From positions 30,536-94,535 of the forward strand of contig NZ_JAGQBX010000004.1 of assembly GCF_024345855.1 (NCBI RefSeq): a stretch of DNA of 64,000 nucleotides, in the 5' to 3' direction. Both the position numbers and the translations under genes were made by a program. A model generated the notes under the pieces. The model ran no database searches and was not told the DNA's origin. It saw only the letters and a program-made list of their open reading frames with translations. This stretch comes from Synechococcus sp. GreenBA-s (GTDB lineage Bacteria; Cyanobacteriota; Cyanobacteriia; PCC-6307; Cyanobiaceae). Positions 9,613-17,018 of the stretch are shown piece by piece (the stretch's first letter is position 1; the number at the start of each line of letters is the position of its first letter).

Positions 9613-10323
9613 ATGCCCAGCCCCGCCCTGATGCAGTCCCAGCTGCTCGGCATCGCCCTGGTGGGGCTCTGGCTGGTGGCCCTGGCCGCGGCGGCCCTGG
9701 CGGTGCGGCGCCGCTGGCCTGAGCAGCGCGAGTGGAGCCGCAAACTGGTGCACATCGGCACCGGCGCCGTGGTGCCGATCGCCTGGGCCACCGGCATCGA
9801 TCGCAGCATCGCCCTGCCTGCCGCGGCGACGATCACCCTGCTTGCAGCCCTCAACCACCGGCTGCGGGTGCTGCCCGCCATCGAGGACGTGGGTCGCCAC
9901 AGCTACGGCACCATCGCCTACGGGGCGGCGATCACGGCTCTGCTGGCCCTGTTTTGGCCCGCCCAGCCGGCGGCGGTGACGGCCGGCGTGCTGGTGCTCG
10001 CCCTCGGCGATGGCACGGCGGGCCTGATCGGTCCGCTGTGGCCATCCCCCAGCTGGACGCTGTGGGGGCATCGCAAGTCGCTGCTGGGCACCGGTGCCAT
10101 GGCAGCGGTGAGCCTGCTGGCGCTGCTGGCCCTGTGGGGCCTGCTGGTGGCGGTGGGCGGGTCGGTCAGCGCTACGCCCATCCCCGTGCCCAGCCCGGCG
10201 GCCCTGGTGCTGATCGTGGCGGTGGGGGTGGCCTTGGAGCAGGTGGCGCTGCTGGGCCTTGACAACCTCACTGTGCCGCTGGGAGTGGGTCTGCTCTGGG
10301 ACCTGTTGGCACGGGGCGCCTGA
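9613..10323 (+). CDS. Phytol kinase / dolichol kinase-like integral membrane protein
   Basis: A 236-residue hydrophobic protein with about seven membrane segments. The CTP-dependent lipid-kinase signature of the phytol/dolichol kinase family is visible: SRKLVHIGTGAV near residue 40, then GDGTAGLIG, and HRKSLLGTGAM. In cyanobacteria this family recycles phytol for tocopherol and chlorophyll esterification, so phytol kinase (VTE5-like) is the most likely role, acting in a membrane. ATG at 9613 is preferred over an in-frame TTG at 9586. It lies 105 bases after the sigma factor gene. The next gene is on the other strand. Confidence 0.78.
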   Translation: MPSPALMQSQLLGIALVGLWLVALAAAALAVRRRWPEQREWSRKLVHIGTGAVVPIAWATGIDRSIALPAAATITLLAALNHRLRVLPAIEDVGRHSYGTIAYGAAITALLALFWPAQPAAVTAGVLVLALGDGTAGLIGPLWPSPSWTLWGHRKSLLGTGAMAAVSLLALLALWGLLVAVGGSVSATPIPVPSPAALVLIVAVGVALEQVALLGLDNLTVPLGVGLLWDLLARGA

Positions 10324-10375
10324 GCGTCAGGGTCCGGCCCAGGCCCCCCGGCACTCAGCTGGGGGGCCACGCCCC

Positions 10376-10777
10376 TCAGGCCCGCAGCATGGCCTCGCAG
10401 CGCCGCTGCCAGTCGTGCTGACTGCCGAGCCCGGCCACCAGCAGCCGATCGGCCGGCTCCTCGCGCAGGCGCCGCTGCCATTGGCGGATCGCCTCGGCCC
10501 GCTCCATCCAGCAGTCGAGCACGGTGCGCTGGATCACCACCGGATCCCACTGGCGCTGGCGGGCGGTGTCGAGGGCCCAGGCCAGCAGGTCGTCGAGCTG
10601 GAAGGGGCGGAAGCCGCCGAAGGCCGGACCGGCGGCAGCCCCCGGAGCCAGGGCCTGCGAAGGGATGGGCCCCCCAGGGATCTGGGCGGGAGAGGGAGCG
10701 GTGCCGAGGGCACTCTGCTCGAGATAGAAGAGCTGCAGCGGATCGCTGAAACCGCAGAACTGCAGGAGATAGGTCAT
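10376..10777 (-). CDS. Small protein of unknown function under probable heat-shock control
   Basis: I do not recognise this 133-residue protein. The N-terminus MTYLLQFCGFSDPLQLFYLE is hydrophobic and aromatic. Residues 26-56 are a Pro/Gly/Ala linker. The C-terminal half is helical, rich in Trp, Arg and Glu (ALDTARQRQWDPVVIQRTV and QWQRRLREEP). No catalytic motif, signal peptide or clear membrane helix is present. Shine-Dalgarno GGGAGG precedes ATG by 7 bases. Upstream are a CIRCE-like inverted repeat at 10869-10899 and a 7-bp hairpin (10771-10787) that includes the start codon. Both are hallmarks of heat-regulated genes, though not of this family. DAHP synthase lies upstream on the same strand, 185 bases away. 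Confidence 0.72.
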   Translation of the reverse strand: MTYLLQFCGFSDPLQLFYLEQSALGTAPSPAQIPGGPIPSQALAPGAAAGPAFGGFRPFQLDDLLAWALDTARQRQWDPVVIQRTVLDCWMERAEAIRQWQRRLREEPADRLLVAGLGSQHDWQRRCEAMLRA

Positions 10778-10787
10778 GGCATGACCT
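10771..10787 (-). promoter_or_regulatory. Hairpin over Shine-Dalgarno and start codon, possible RNA thermometer
   Basis: On the minus strand AGGTCAT (10787-10781), a three-base loop GCC, and ATGACCT (10777-10771) form a perfect 7-bp stem. The 5' arm takes the last three bases of the GGGAGG ribosome-binding site; the 3' arm begins with the ATG itself. A stem this short would melt with modest warming, so it could block initiation at low temperature. The structure is seen directly; the thermometer role is inference. Confidence 0.5.
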
Positions 10788-10808
10788 CCCGATTACCTTG
10801 GTTGGTCC

Positions 10809-10814
10809 ACCCTA
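10809..10814 (-). promoter_or_regulatory. Possible -10 (TAGGGT) for the unknown heat-shock-like gene
   Basis: TAGGGT on the minus strand lies 31 bases before the ATG at 10777 and fits the TAnnnT pattern seen before several genes here. If it is used, the CIRCE repeat would sit well upstream of the transcription start, so a second promoter closer to CIRCE is equally possible. Confidence 0.35.
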
Positions 10815-10868
10815 GGGAAGGCCGCCGAGGCAACTGTCAGACATGGACAGTTTGCGACGGGAGTAACG

Positions 10869-10899
10869 CTCTGGCACTCAGACTTGGCGAGTGCCAGAG
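10869..10899. promoter_or_regulatory. CIRCE-like inverted repeat (HrcA operator)
   Basis: CTCTGGCACTC, nine bases, then GAGTGCCAGAG: a perfect 11-bp inverted repeat. The classical CIRCE operator is TTAGCACTC-N9-GAGTGCTAA. Here the inner 9+9 positions are CTGGCACTC and GAGTGCCAG with exactly nine bases between them, so 14 of 18 positions match, including the whole GCACTC/GAGTGC core. It lies between the stop of the DAHP synthase gene and the start of the unknown 133-residue gene, both leftward. No T-run follows on either strand, which argues against a simple terminator. In bacteria with HrcA this operator represses groESL and related chaperone genes. Confidence 0.78.
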
Positions 10900-10962
10900 T
10901 GAAAAGGGACGTGCAATCGAGCTGAATCAGCTGTGTCGTTGGCCCTCACGTCCCCCGGGCTC

Positions 10963-12036
10963 TCAGGCCACCGCCAGCTCGCGATCCTGGGCCTCGGCCA
11001 CCGCCGCCGCCAGCTCGGCCAGCAGCTCGCGGGTGGTGGCCAGATCGATGCAGGCATCGGTGACGCTCTGGCCGTAGGTCAGCTGGGAGCGGTCGGGGCA
11101 GATCTTCTGGCTGCCGGCCACCAAGTGGCTCTCGATCATCACGCCCATCACGTGGCGGGAGCCGCTGCGCAGCTGCTCAGCCACCTGGCCGGCCACCTCA
11201 CCCTGGCGGCGGTAGTCCTTGTTGGAGTTGCCGTGGCTGCAGTCCACCATCACCCGGGCGGGCAGACCCGCCTTGGCGGCGGCGGCGGCGGCCTCCTCCA
11301 CCGCCTCCGGGTGGAAGTTGGTGCCGCGCTTGCCGCCCCGCAGCACCAGGTGGCCATCGGGGTTGCCGGTGGTGGTCACGATGGCGGCGTGGCCATCGCG
11401 GTTGATGCCCAGGAAATGGTGGGGCCGGGCTGCCGCCTCCATGGCGTGCAGGGCGGTGGAGGCGCTGCCATCGGTGCCGTTCTTGAAGCCGATCGGCATC
11501 GACAGGCCCGAGGCCATCTCGCGGTGGGTCTGACTCTCGGTGGTGCGCGCACCGATGGCGGTCCAGCTGATCAGGTCGGCGATGTACTGGGGCACCACCG
11601 GATCCAGCAGCTCGGTGGCTGCCGGCAGGTCCATCTCGGCCAGGTGGAGCAGCAGGCCCCGGGCCAGCCGCAGGCCGGTGTTGATGTCGTAGCTGCCGTC
11701 GAGGTGGGGGTCGTTGATCAGGCCCTTCCAGCCCACGGTGGTGCGGGGCTTCTCGAAGTACACGCGCATCACCACTTCGAGCTGACCCCGGTAACGGGCG
11801 TGCTCGGCGGCGATGGCCTCGGCGTACTCCTTGGCGGCGTCCACGTCGTGGACGGAGCAGGGCCCCACGATCACCAGCAGGCGCCGGTCATCGCCCCGCA
11901 GGATCGCCTTGATCCGCTCGCGGGCGTCACGCACCGTGGCGGCAGCAACATCGCTGAGGGGCAGCTCTCGGTGGAGCAGGGCCGGAGGCACCAGCGGCCG
12001 TGTTTCCACCACGTGGAGATCGGAGGTGGGAAGCAT
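10963..12036 (-). CDS. 3-deoxy-7-phosphoheptulonate synthase (class I DAHP synthase)
   Basis: This 357-residue enzyme joins phosphoenolpyruvate and erythrose 4-phosphate, the first step of the shikimate pathway. The AroG/F/H class I signatures are present: VIVGPCSVHDVDAAKEYA, GWKGLINDPHLDGSYD, LDPVVPQYIADLISWTAIGA, LRGGKRGTNFHPEAV and VMVDCSHGNSNKDYRRQ, giving the metal-binding Cys, His, Glu and Asp set. I chose ATG 12036; the frame runs 32 residues further upstream without similarity. A TAGGCT -10-like element lies 32 bases before it. Which aromatic amino acid feeds back cannot be told. It diverges from acnB across a 247-base gap. Confidence 0.95.
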   Translation of the reverse strand: MLPTSDLHVVETRPLVPPALLHRELPLSDVAAATVRDARERIKAILRGDDRRLLVIVGPCSVHDVDAAKEYAEAIAAEHARYRGQLEVVMRVYFEKPRTTVGWKGLINDPHLDGSYDINTGLRLARGLLLHLAEMDLPAATELLDPVVPQYIADLISWTAIGARTTESQTHREMASGLSMPIGFKNGTDGSASTALHAMEAAARPHHFLGINRDGHAAIVTTTGNPDGHLVLRGGKRGTNFHPEAVEEAAAAAAKAGLPARVMVDCSHGNSNKDYRRQGEVAGQVAEQLRSGSRHVMGVMIESHLVAGSQKICPDRSQLTYGQSVTDACIDLATTRELLAELAAAVAEAQDRELAVA

Positions 12037-12068
12037 GGCCGCGATCCGGGTCGACGGATTGACCCGCC

Positions 12069-12074
12069 AGCCTA
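12069..12074 (-). promoter_or_regulatory. Possible -10 (TAGGCT) of the DAHP synthase gene
   Basis: Minus-strand TAGGCT lies 32 bases before the ATG at 12036, in the divergent gap with acnB. The same hexamer or close variants precede several other genes in the window. There is no clear -35. Confidence 0.4.
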
Positions 12075-12283
12075 GAAGCTCCACCGGAGGGCGGGTCCGG
12101 GGCGTCAGAACCGGCGCACCCCGGCCGCCCATGGCGAGCAGCAGCGCGGGTCATGCCCCCTGAAACCCACGCAGGGCCCGCTGGCACCGGTTCTGCAGCC
12201 GTTGCCACCCAGGTCGGTGCGGCGGCACAGAAGAATGGAGAGCAACTCCGCCGCCCGGGGCTGCGCCCCGCAAGCTCGCGCCG

Positions 12284-14917
12284 ATGTCCACCGCGCCCAT
12301 GTCCAGCGCCGCCACCTTCCTCTCCAGCTACCGGGCCGCCGCGGCCGAGCGCGAGGCCCTGGGGGTGCCGGCCCTGCCCCTGAGCGCCGAGCAGACCCAG
12401 TCCCTCACCGAACTGCTGCAGGCCCCCCCCGCCGGCGAGGAGGCCTTCCTGCTGCATCTGCTGAGCGAGCGCATTCCCCCCGGCGTGGATGAGGCCGCCT
12501 ACGTGAAGGCCGGCTGGCTGGCCGGCGTGGCCCAGGGCACGGCCACCAGCCCCCTGGTGAGCCCGGTGGAGGCCGTGCGCCTGCTGGCCACGATGATCGG
12601 CGGCTACAACGTGGGCGCCCTGATCGCGCTGCTCAGCAGCAGCGATCCGGCCATTGCCGAGGCCGCGGCCGAGGGCCTCAGCCGCACCCTGCTCGTCTAC
12701 GACGCCTACCACGACGTGCTGGAGCTGGCGCAGACCAACCCCTACGCCCAGCGGGTGATCGACAGCTGGGCCGCCGCCGCGTGGTTCACCGCCAAGCCCG
12801 AGCTGCCCGCCGAGATCACCGTGACGGTGTTCAAGGTGGAGGGTGAGACCAACACCGACGACCTCTCCCCCGCCACCCACGCCACCACCCGTCCCGACAT
12901 CCCCCTGCACGCCACGGCGATGCTGGAAACGCGGATGCCCGGCGGCCTGGAGCTGATCGCCGAGCTCAAGACCAAGGGCCATCCTGTGGCCTACGTGGGC
13001 GATGTGGTGGGCACCGGCAGCTCCCGCAAATCCGCCATCAACTCGGTGCTGTGGCACACCGGCACCGACATCCCCCACGTGCCCAACAAGCGGGGCGGCG
13101 GTGTGGTGCTCGGCGGCAAGATCGCACCGATCTTCTTCAACACCGCCGAAGACTCCGGCGCCCTGCCGATCGAGTGCGACGTCACCGCCCTCAACAGCGG
13201 CGATGTGATCACCATCCGCCCCTACGCCGGCACGATCGAGCGGGCCGCCGGGGAGCCGAGCGCCGGGGAGATCGTGGCCCGCTTCGAGCTCAAGCCCAGC
13301 ACGATCACCGATGAGGTGCGCGCCGGCGGCCGCATTCCTCTCCTGATCGGCCGCTCCCTCACCGACAAGGTGCGCGCCCAGCTGGGGCTGCCCCCCTCCG
13401 AGCTGTTCATCCGCCCCAGCGCTCCCGCCGACACCGGCAAGGGCTTCACCCTGGCCCAGAAGATGGTGGGCAAGGCCTGCGGCCTGGCGGGCGTGCGCCC
13501 CGGCACCAGCTGCGAGCCGCTGATGACCACCGTCGGCTCCCAGGACACCACCGGGCCCATGACCCGCGATGAGATGAAGGAGCTGGCCTGCCTGGGCTTC
13601 AGCGCCGATCTGGTGATGCAGAGCTTCTGCCACACCGCCGCCTATCCCAAGCCGGTGGACCTGAAGACCCACGCCGAGCTGCCCGACTTCATGGCCTCCC
13701 GCGGCGGCGTGGCCCTGCGCCCGGGCGACGGCATCATCCACAGCTGGCTCAACCGCATGCTCCTGCCCGACACCGTGGGCACCGGCGGCGACAGCCACAC
13801 CCGCTTCCCGCTCGGCATCTCCTTCCCGGCCGGTTCGGGCCTGGTGGCCTTCGCCGCCGCCATCGGCGCCATGCCACTGGACATGCCCGAATCGGTGCTG
13901 GTGAAGTTCAGCGGTTCGCTGCAGCCGGGCGTGACCCTGCGCGATGTGGTGAACGCCATCCCCTATGTGGCGATTCAGCAGGGGCTGCTGACGGTGGCCA
14001 AGGAGGGCAAGCAGAACGTGTTCAACGGCCGGATCATGGAAATCGAGGGTCTGCCCGATCTCAAGCTCGAGCAGGCCTTTGAGCTCACCGATGCCACCGC
14101 CGAACGCTCCTGCGCCGGCAGCACCATCAAGCTCTCGGTGGACACGGTGAGCGAATACCTGCGCAGCAACGTGGCCCTGCTCAAGAACATGATTGCCCGG
14201 GGCTACGGCGATGCCCGCACCCTTGCCCGCCGCATCCAGGCGATGGAGGCCTGGCTGGCCAACCCGGTGCTGCTGGAGGCCGATGCCGATGCCGAGTACG
14301 CCGCCGTGATCGAGATCGATCTCGATGCGATCACCGAGCCGATCCTGGCCTGCCCCAACGACCCCGACAACGTCAGGACGCTGAGCGAGGTGGCGGGCAA
14401 CCGCATCGATGAGGTGTTCATCGGCTCCTGCATGACCAACATCGGCCACTACCGCGCCGCCGCCACGGTGCTGGAGGGCCAGGGGGCAAACAGTGCCCGC
14501 CTGTGGGTGTGTCCGCCCACCCGCATGGATGAGGAGATGCTCAAGCAGGAGGGCTACTACGCCATCTTCGAGAAGGCGGGATCCCGCATGGAGATGCCCG
14601 GCTGCTCCCTGTGCATGGGCAACCAGGCCCGCGTGGACGACAACACCACCGTGTTCTCCACCAGCACCCGCAACTTCAACAACCGCCTCGGCAACGGCGC
14701 CCAGGTGTACCTGGGCAGCGCCGAACTGGCGGCGGTGTGCGCCCAGCTGGGCCGGATCCCCACCAAGGACCAGTACCTGGCCATCGCCGCCGCCAAGATC
14801 GATCCCCGCGGCGCCGAGCTCTACCGCTACCTCAACTTCGACCAGATCGAGGGCTTTGGCGACAGCGGCCGGGTGGTGAGCGCCGAAGAGGAGGCCCAGG
14901 TACTGGCGGGGGTGTGA
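12284..14917 (+). CDS. acnB: Bifunctional aconitate hydratase B / 2-methylisocitrate dehydratase
   Basis: AcnB isomerises citrate to isocitrate in the cytoplasmic TCA pathway. At 877 residues it has the AcnB layout: an N-terminal HEAT-like helical domain, then the swivelling domain ([39 protein letters not shown]), then the catalytic domains. The 4Fe-4S ligands are visible as Cys716 in [14 protein letters not shown] and Cys774/Cys777 in [13 protein letters not shown], matching the family spacing. [19 protein letters not shown] and [14 protein letters not shown] are also typical. ATG 12284 is the likely start, with ATG 12299 as a near alternative. It stands alone, divergent from the DAHP synthase gene. 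Confidence 0.98.
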   Translation: MSTAPMSSAATFLSSYRAAAAEREALGVPALPLSAEQTQSLTELLQAPPAGEEAFLLHLLSERIPPGVDEAAYVKAGWLAGVAQGTATSPLVSPVEAVRLLATMIGGYNVGALIALLSSSDPAIAEAAAEGLSRTLLVYDAYHDVLELAQTNPYAQRVIDSWAAAAWFTAKPELPAEITVTVFKVEGETNTDDLSPATHATTRPDIPLHATAMLETRMPGGLELIAELKTKGHPVAYVGDVVGTGSSRKSAINSVLWHTGTDIPHVPNKRGGGVVLGGKIAPIFFNTAEDSGALPIECDVTALNSGDVITIRPYAGTIERAAGEPSAGEIVARFELKPSTITDEVRAGGRIPLLIGRSLTDKVRAQLGLPPSELFIRPSAPADTGKGFTLAQKMVGKACGLAGVRPGTSCEPLMTTVGSQDTTGPMTRDEMKELACLGFSADLVMQSFCHTAAYPKPVDLKTHAELPDFMASRGGVALRPGDGIIHSWLNRMLLPDTVGTGGDSHTRFPLGISFPAGSGLVAFAAAIGAMPLDMPESVLVKFSGSLQPGVTLRDVVNAIPYVAIQQGLLTVAKEGKQNVFNGRIMEIEGLPDLKLEQAFELTDATAERSCAGSTIKLSVDTVSEYLRSNVALLKNMIARGYGDARTLARRIQAMEAWLANPVLLEADADAEYAAVIEIDLDAITEPILACPNDPDNVRTLSEVAGNRIDEVFIGSCMTNIGHYRAAATVLEGQGANSARLWVCPPTRMDEEMLKQEGYYAIFEKAGSRMEMPGCSLCMGNQARVDDNTTVFSTSTRNFNNRLGNGAQVYLGSAELAAVCAQLGRIPTKDQYLAIAAAKIDPRGAELYRYLNFDQIEGFGDSGRVVSAEEEAQVLAGV

Positions 14918-15027
14918 GGCCGCCCAGGACAGCCGGAGTTTGGTAGCAATGCCGACAACAACCCGAAGAAACCGCCGGTGGCGACTGGCGCTCTTACGGT
15001 TCAGCCGAACCTCCGCTCGGAGCGGCC

Positions 15028-15462
15028 ATGTGCTTCTACCGACTGTTGACCACGGGGATGGCCCTGACGGTGGTCGGGGCCCTCAGCCTCACCGCCTGCT
15101 CCAGCCAGAAGGAAGCCGCCCGGCAGGCCACCGAGAAACTGGCGGACACCGCCAAGGCCACCGGTCAGGCGGCCCTTGCCCCTGCTGTCCAGCCCGTGCT
15201 CGATCTGCTCAAGCAGGGCGAGAGTGAGGTCAAGGCCGGCAACCTTGGCGGCGGCGTGGCCACGCTGGGCGGCTTCAAGGGGCTCTGGGAGAAGGCCGCG
15301 CCCGTGATCCAGCCCCTGGCCGGCGACAAGTGGGCCACGATCAACACCGCTGCCAACACGGTGCTCAGCACGTTCGACAAGGGGGCCAGCCCCGATGCAG
15401 CGGCCGCCAGTTCGGCCATCAGCGGCCTGGCGGGCCCCTTGTCCGCACTGATTGGCAAGTAG
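15028..15462 (+). CDS. Small lipoprotein of unknown function
   Basis: A 144-residue secreted protein. The N-terminus is a lipoprotein signal: MCFYRLLTTG, a hydrophobic core, then the lipobox LTAC with the lipidated Cys24. The mature part is Ala/Lys-rich and helical, beginning SSQKEAARQATEKLADTAKA, with short sequence echoes (LAPAVQPVLDLL and AAPVIQPLAGDKW) and no catalytic motif. It ends in a Gly-Leu-Ala segment. It should be anchored to a membrane facing the periplasm or lumen. It lies 110 bases after acnB and converges with the unusual gene that ends at 15615. I do not recognise the family; similar small helical lipoproteins occur in many picocyanobacteria. Confidence 0.7.
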   Translation: MCFYRLLTTGMALTVVGALSLTACSSQKEAARQATEKLADTAKATGQAALAPAVQPVLDLLKQGESEVKAGNLGGGVATLGGFKGLWEKAAPVIQPLAGDKWATINTAANTVLSTFDKGASPDAAAASSAISGLAGPLSALIGK

Positions 15463-15614
15463 GCGCCCGGGCAGCGGAAGCCCAGCGCGCCGATGTGGAT
15501 GTGGCCCGCCGATTCCCGACTAGCCCGACCCGCCCCACGCTGCCAGCCGCAGCTGGGGCGGGCCCTCACCCCGATGAGGCAGCGGCCGATGGGGATCGCC
15601 GATCCGACTCCCGT

Positions 15615-16874
15615 TCAGATCCACCCCTGGGGAAGCCAGTTCCCCTGAATCACGTAGTCGGCCTGGGTCAGCCCATCGGCGGATGTGGGGTAATTGGCAA
15701 AACCAACGACGGCATTGCCAAAGAGGGAATTGCCCGTGGACAGAATGCTTTCCACCCCGGTGGCACTCTCTTTGACCTGGAGCGGCAGCCACCGAGCTTC
15801 GGCATCGAAGCCTCCGGATCGGTCACGCTCCACCCGCACCACTGAGGCAATGGCGAGCTCCTCCTGGGGGTTGAGCGCCACAGAAGTGGCCGGCAACCAA
15901 TAGTCGCCAGAGTCATCGCGGTAGATCCCCTCAAAATGGGTGATGAGATCGGTGGCGTTGCGGTTTTGATAGTTGAATTCGGTGTAATGGGCAAACTGGC
16001 CCGTGATGCTGTCGTAATCCACCAGATAACCGGCACCGGCATCAACACCCCGGCCACCATCTAAAACAGTGCCAGAACCGCCGGCAATAGTGTATTTCCC
16101 GTCACCATTATACCAAATCGCATAGGCCGTATGGGTGATGAGATCACTATCATCCGTGTCATCCGTGGCAAACTGGATCGGCGTCTGCGAGCCGTCGGCC
16201 AGACTCACGATGAAGGGTGTCGACTTCAGGCTGAAGTAGCCAGTGCGGCCGTCTGATGCAGCCAGATCCGTATTGCCAACGGCCAATCCCCCATCCACAG
16301 AATGGACAAATGTGTAGGTGCCGGCCAGGCCCTCGTCCGTGACGCCCTGCACCGAGCGATAACCCGCCGTGGTTGAGCCGTCCACGGAACCAGCATACGT
16401 AAAGCCCACAATGCTGGGATTGTCAGGGCTGGGCGCAGCACCACCCAGATCACGGGTATAGGCACCCACATAGTTCACGAAACCGGCGCCGAGATTGTCA
16501 GGGCCGTACACACTGGTTCCCGCCGCCCCAAACGTGTCCGGCACGGCGATGGGATACCACGTCCCCGAGCCACTGCTCCCATTAAAGGCAGGGTTGGCCA
16601 CCGGATCCAATGGCCCCACATAGGCAAAGCCCTGGGGATTGGGCCCGGGCGAATCGTTGGCACCGACGAGCAGAAACGTGCCAGGCTGATCTCCCCCCTT
16701 GATGCCCTGCAGATAGGTGATTGACGAATCATCAGGAAAGGCATTGTAGTCAAAAGGCGAGATTGTACTGGTCTTGCCTGGCTTTTTGGAGGATTCCGCG
16801 CTTCCTTCAACTAAGAGGCGCACCAGAGCATCAATCAGCTCTTGCAGCGTGAGTCGGGAGGAGAACTGAAGCAT
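15615..16874 (-). CDS. Repeat-like beta-rich protein of unknown function, probably acquired
   Basis: A 419-residue product unlike its neighbours: rich in Gly, Asp, Thr, Ser and Tyr, poor in Leu/Arg, and encoded by visibly more AT-rich DNA. Short related units recur, such as FTYAGSVDG, FVHSVDGGLAVGNTD, HTAYAIWYNGDGKYTIAGG and YLVDYDSITGQFAHYTEFN, suggesting a propeller or other repeated beta fold. I recall similar uncharacterised proteins in proteobacteria but cannot name a function. There is no signal peptide; the N-terminus MLQFSSRLTLQELIDALVRLL is a likely amphipathic helix. ATG 16874 is chosen; a TTG start at 16916 would add 14 residues. No recombinase, repeat boundary or tRNA lies beside it. 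Confidence 0.7.
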   Translation of the reverse strand: MLQFSSRLTLQELIDALVRLLVEGSAESSKKPGKTSTISPFDYNAFPDDSSITYLQGIKGGDQPGTFLLVGANDSPGPNPQGFAYVGPLDPVANPAFNGSSGSGTWYPIAVPDTFGAAGTSVYGPDNLGAGFVNYVGAYTRDLGGAAPSPDNPSIVGFTYAGSVDGSTTAGYRSVQGVTDEGLAGTYTFVHSVDGGLAVGNTDLAASDGRTGYFSLKSTPFIVSLADGSQTPIQFATDDTDDSDLITHTAYAIWYNGDGKYTIAGGSGTVLDGGRGVDAGAGYLVDYDSITGQFAHYTEFNYQNRNATDLITHFEGIYRDDSGDYWLPATSVALNPQEELAIASVVRVERDRSGGFDAEARWLPLQVKESATGVESILSTGNSLFGNAVVGFANYPTSADGLTQADYVIQGNWLPQGWI

Positions 16875-17018
16875 GGTGGAGACATCACTCCAGCCATTCT
16901 GCCGGCAGGGGCACAACGGGGTGAGAGGGTGGGGTGAGTTCGTTGTTCAACCGTCCCCCTGAACCAGGAAACCCTGCTGTTCGAGCCCGCCCAGCCCGAG
17001 GCCGGAGCCCTGCGGGCC

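Noticed and set aside
10869..10899. The inverted repeat as an intrinsic terminator of the DAHP synthase gene
   Set aside because: There is no T-run after the stem on the minus strand, and the exact nine-base spacing with the GCACTC/GAGTGC core fits CIRCE better.
11927..14449. 840-codon open frame on the minus strand opposite acnB
   Set aside because: The translation is Gly/His/Gln-rich without any motif, while the plus strand encodes a complete aconitase with its cluster cysteines. Long antisense frames are expected in DNA this rich in GC.
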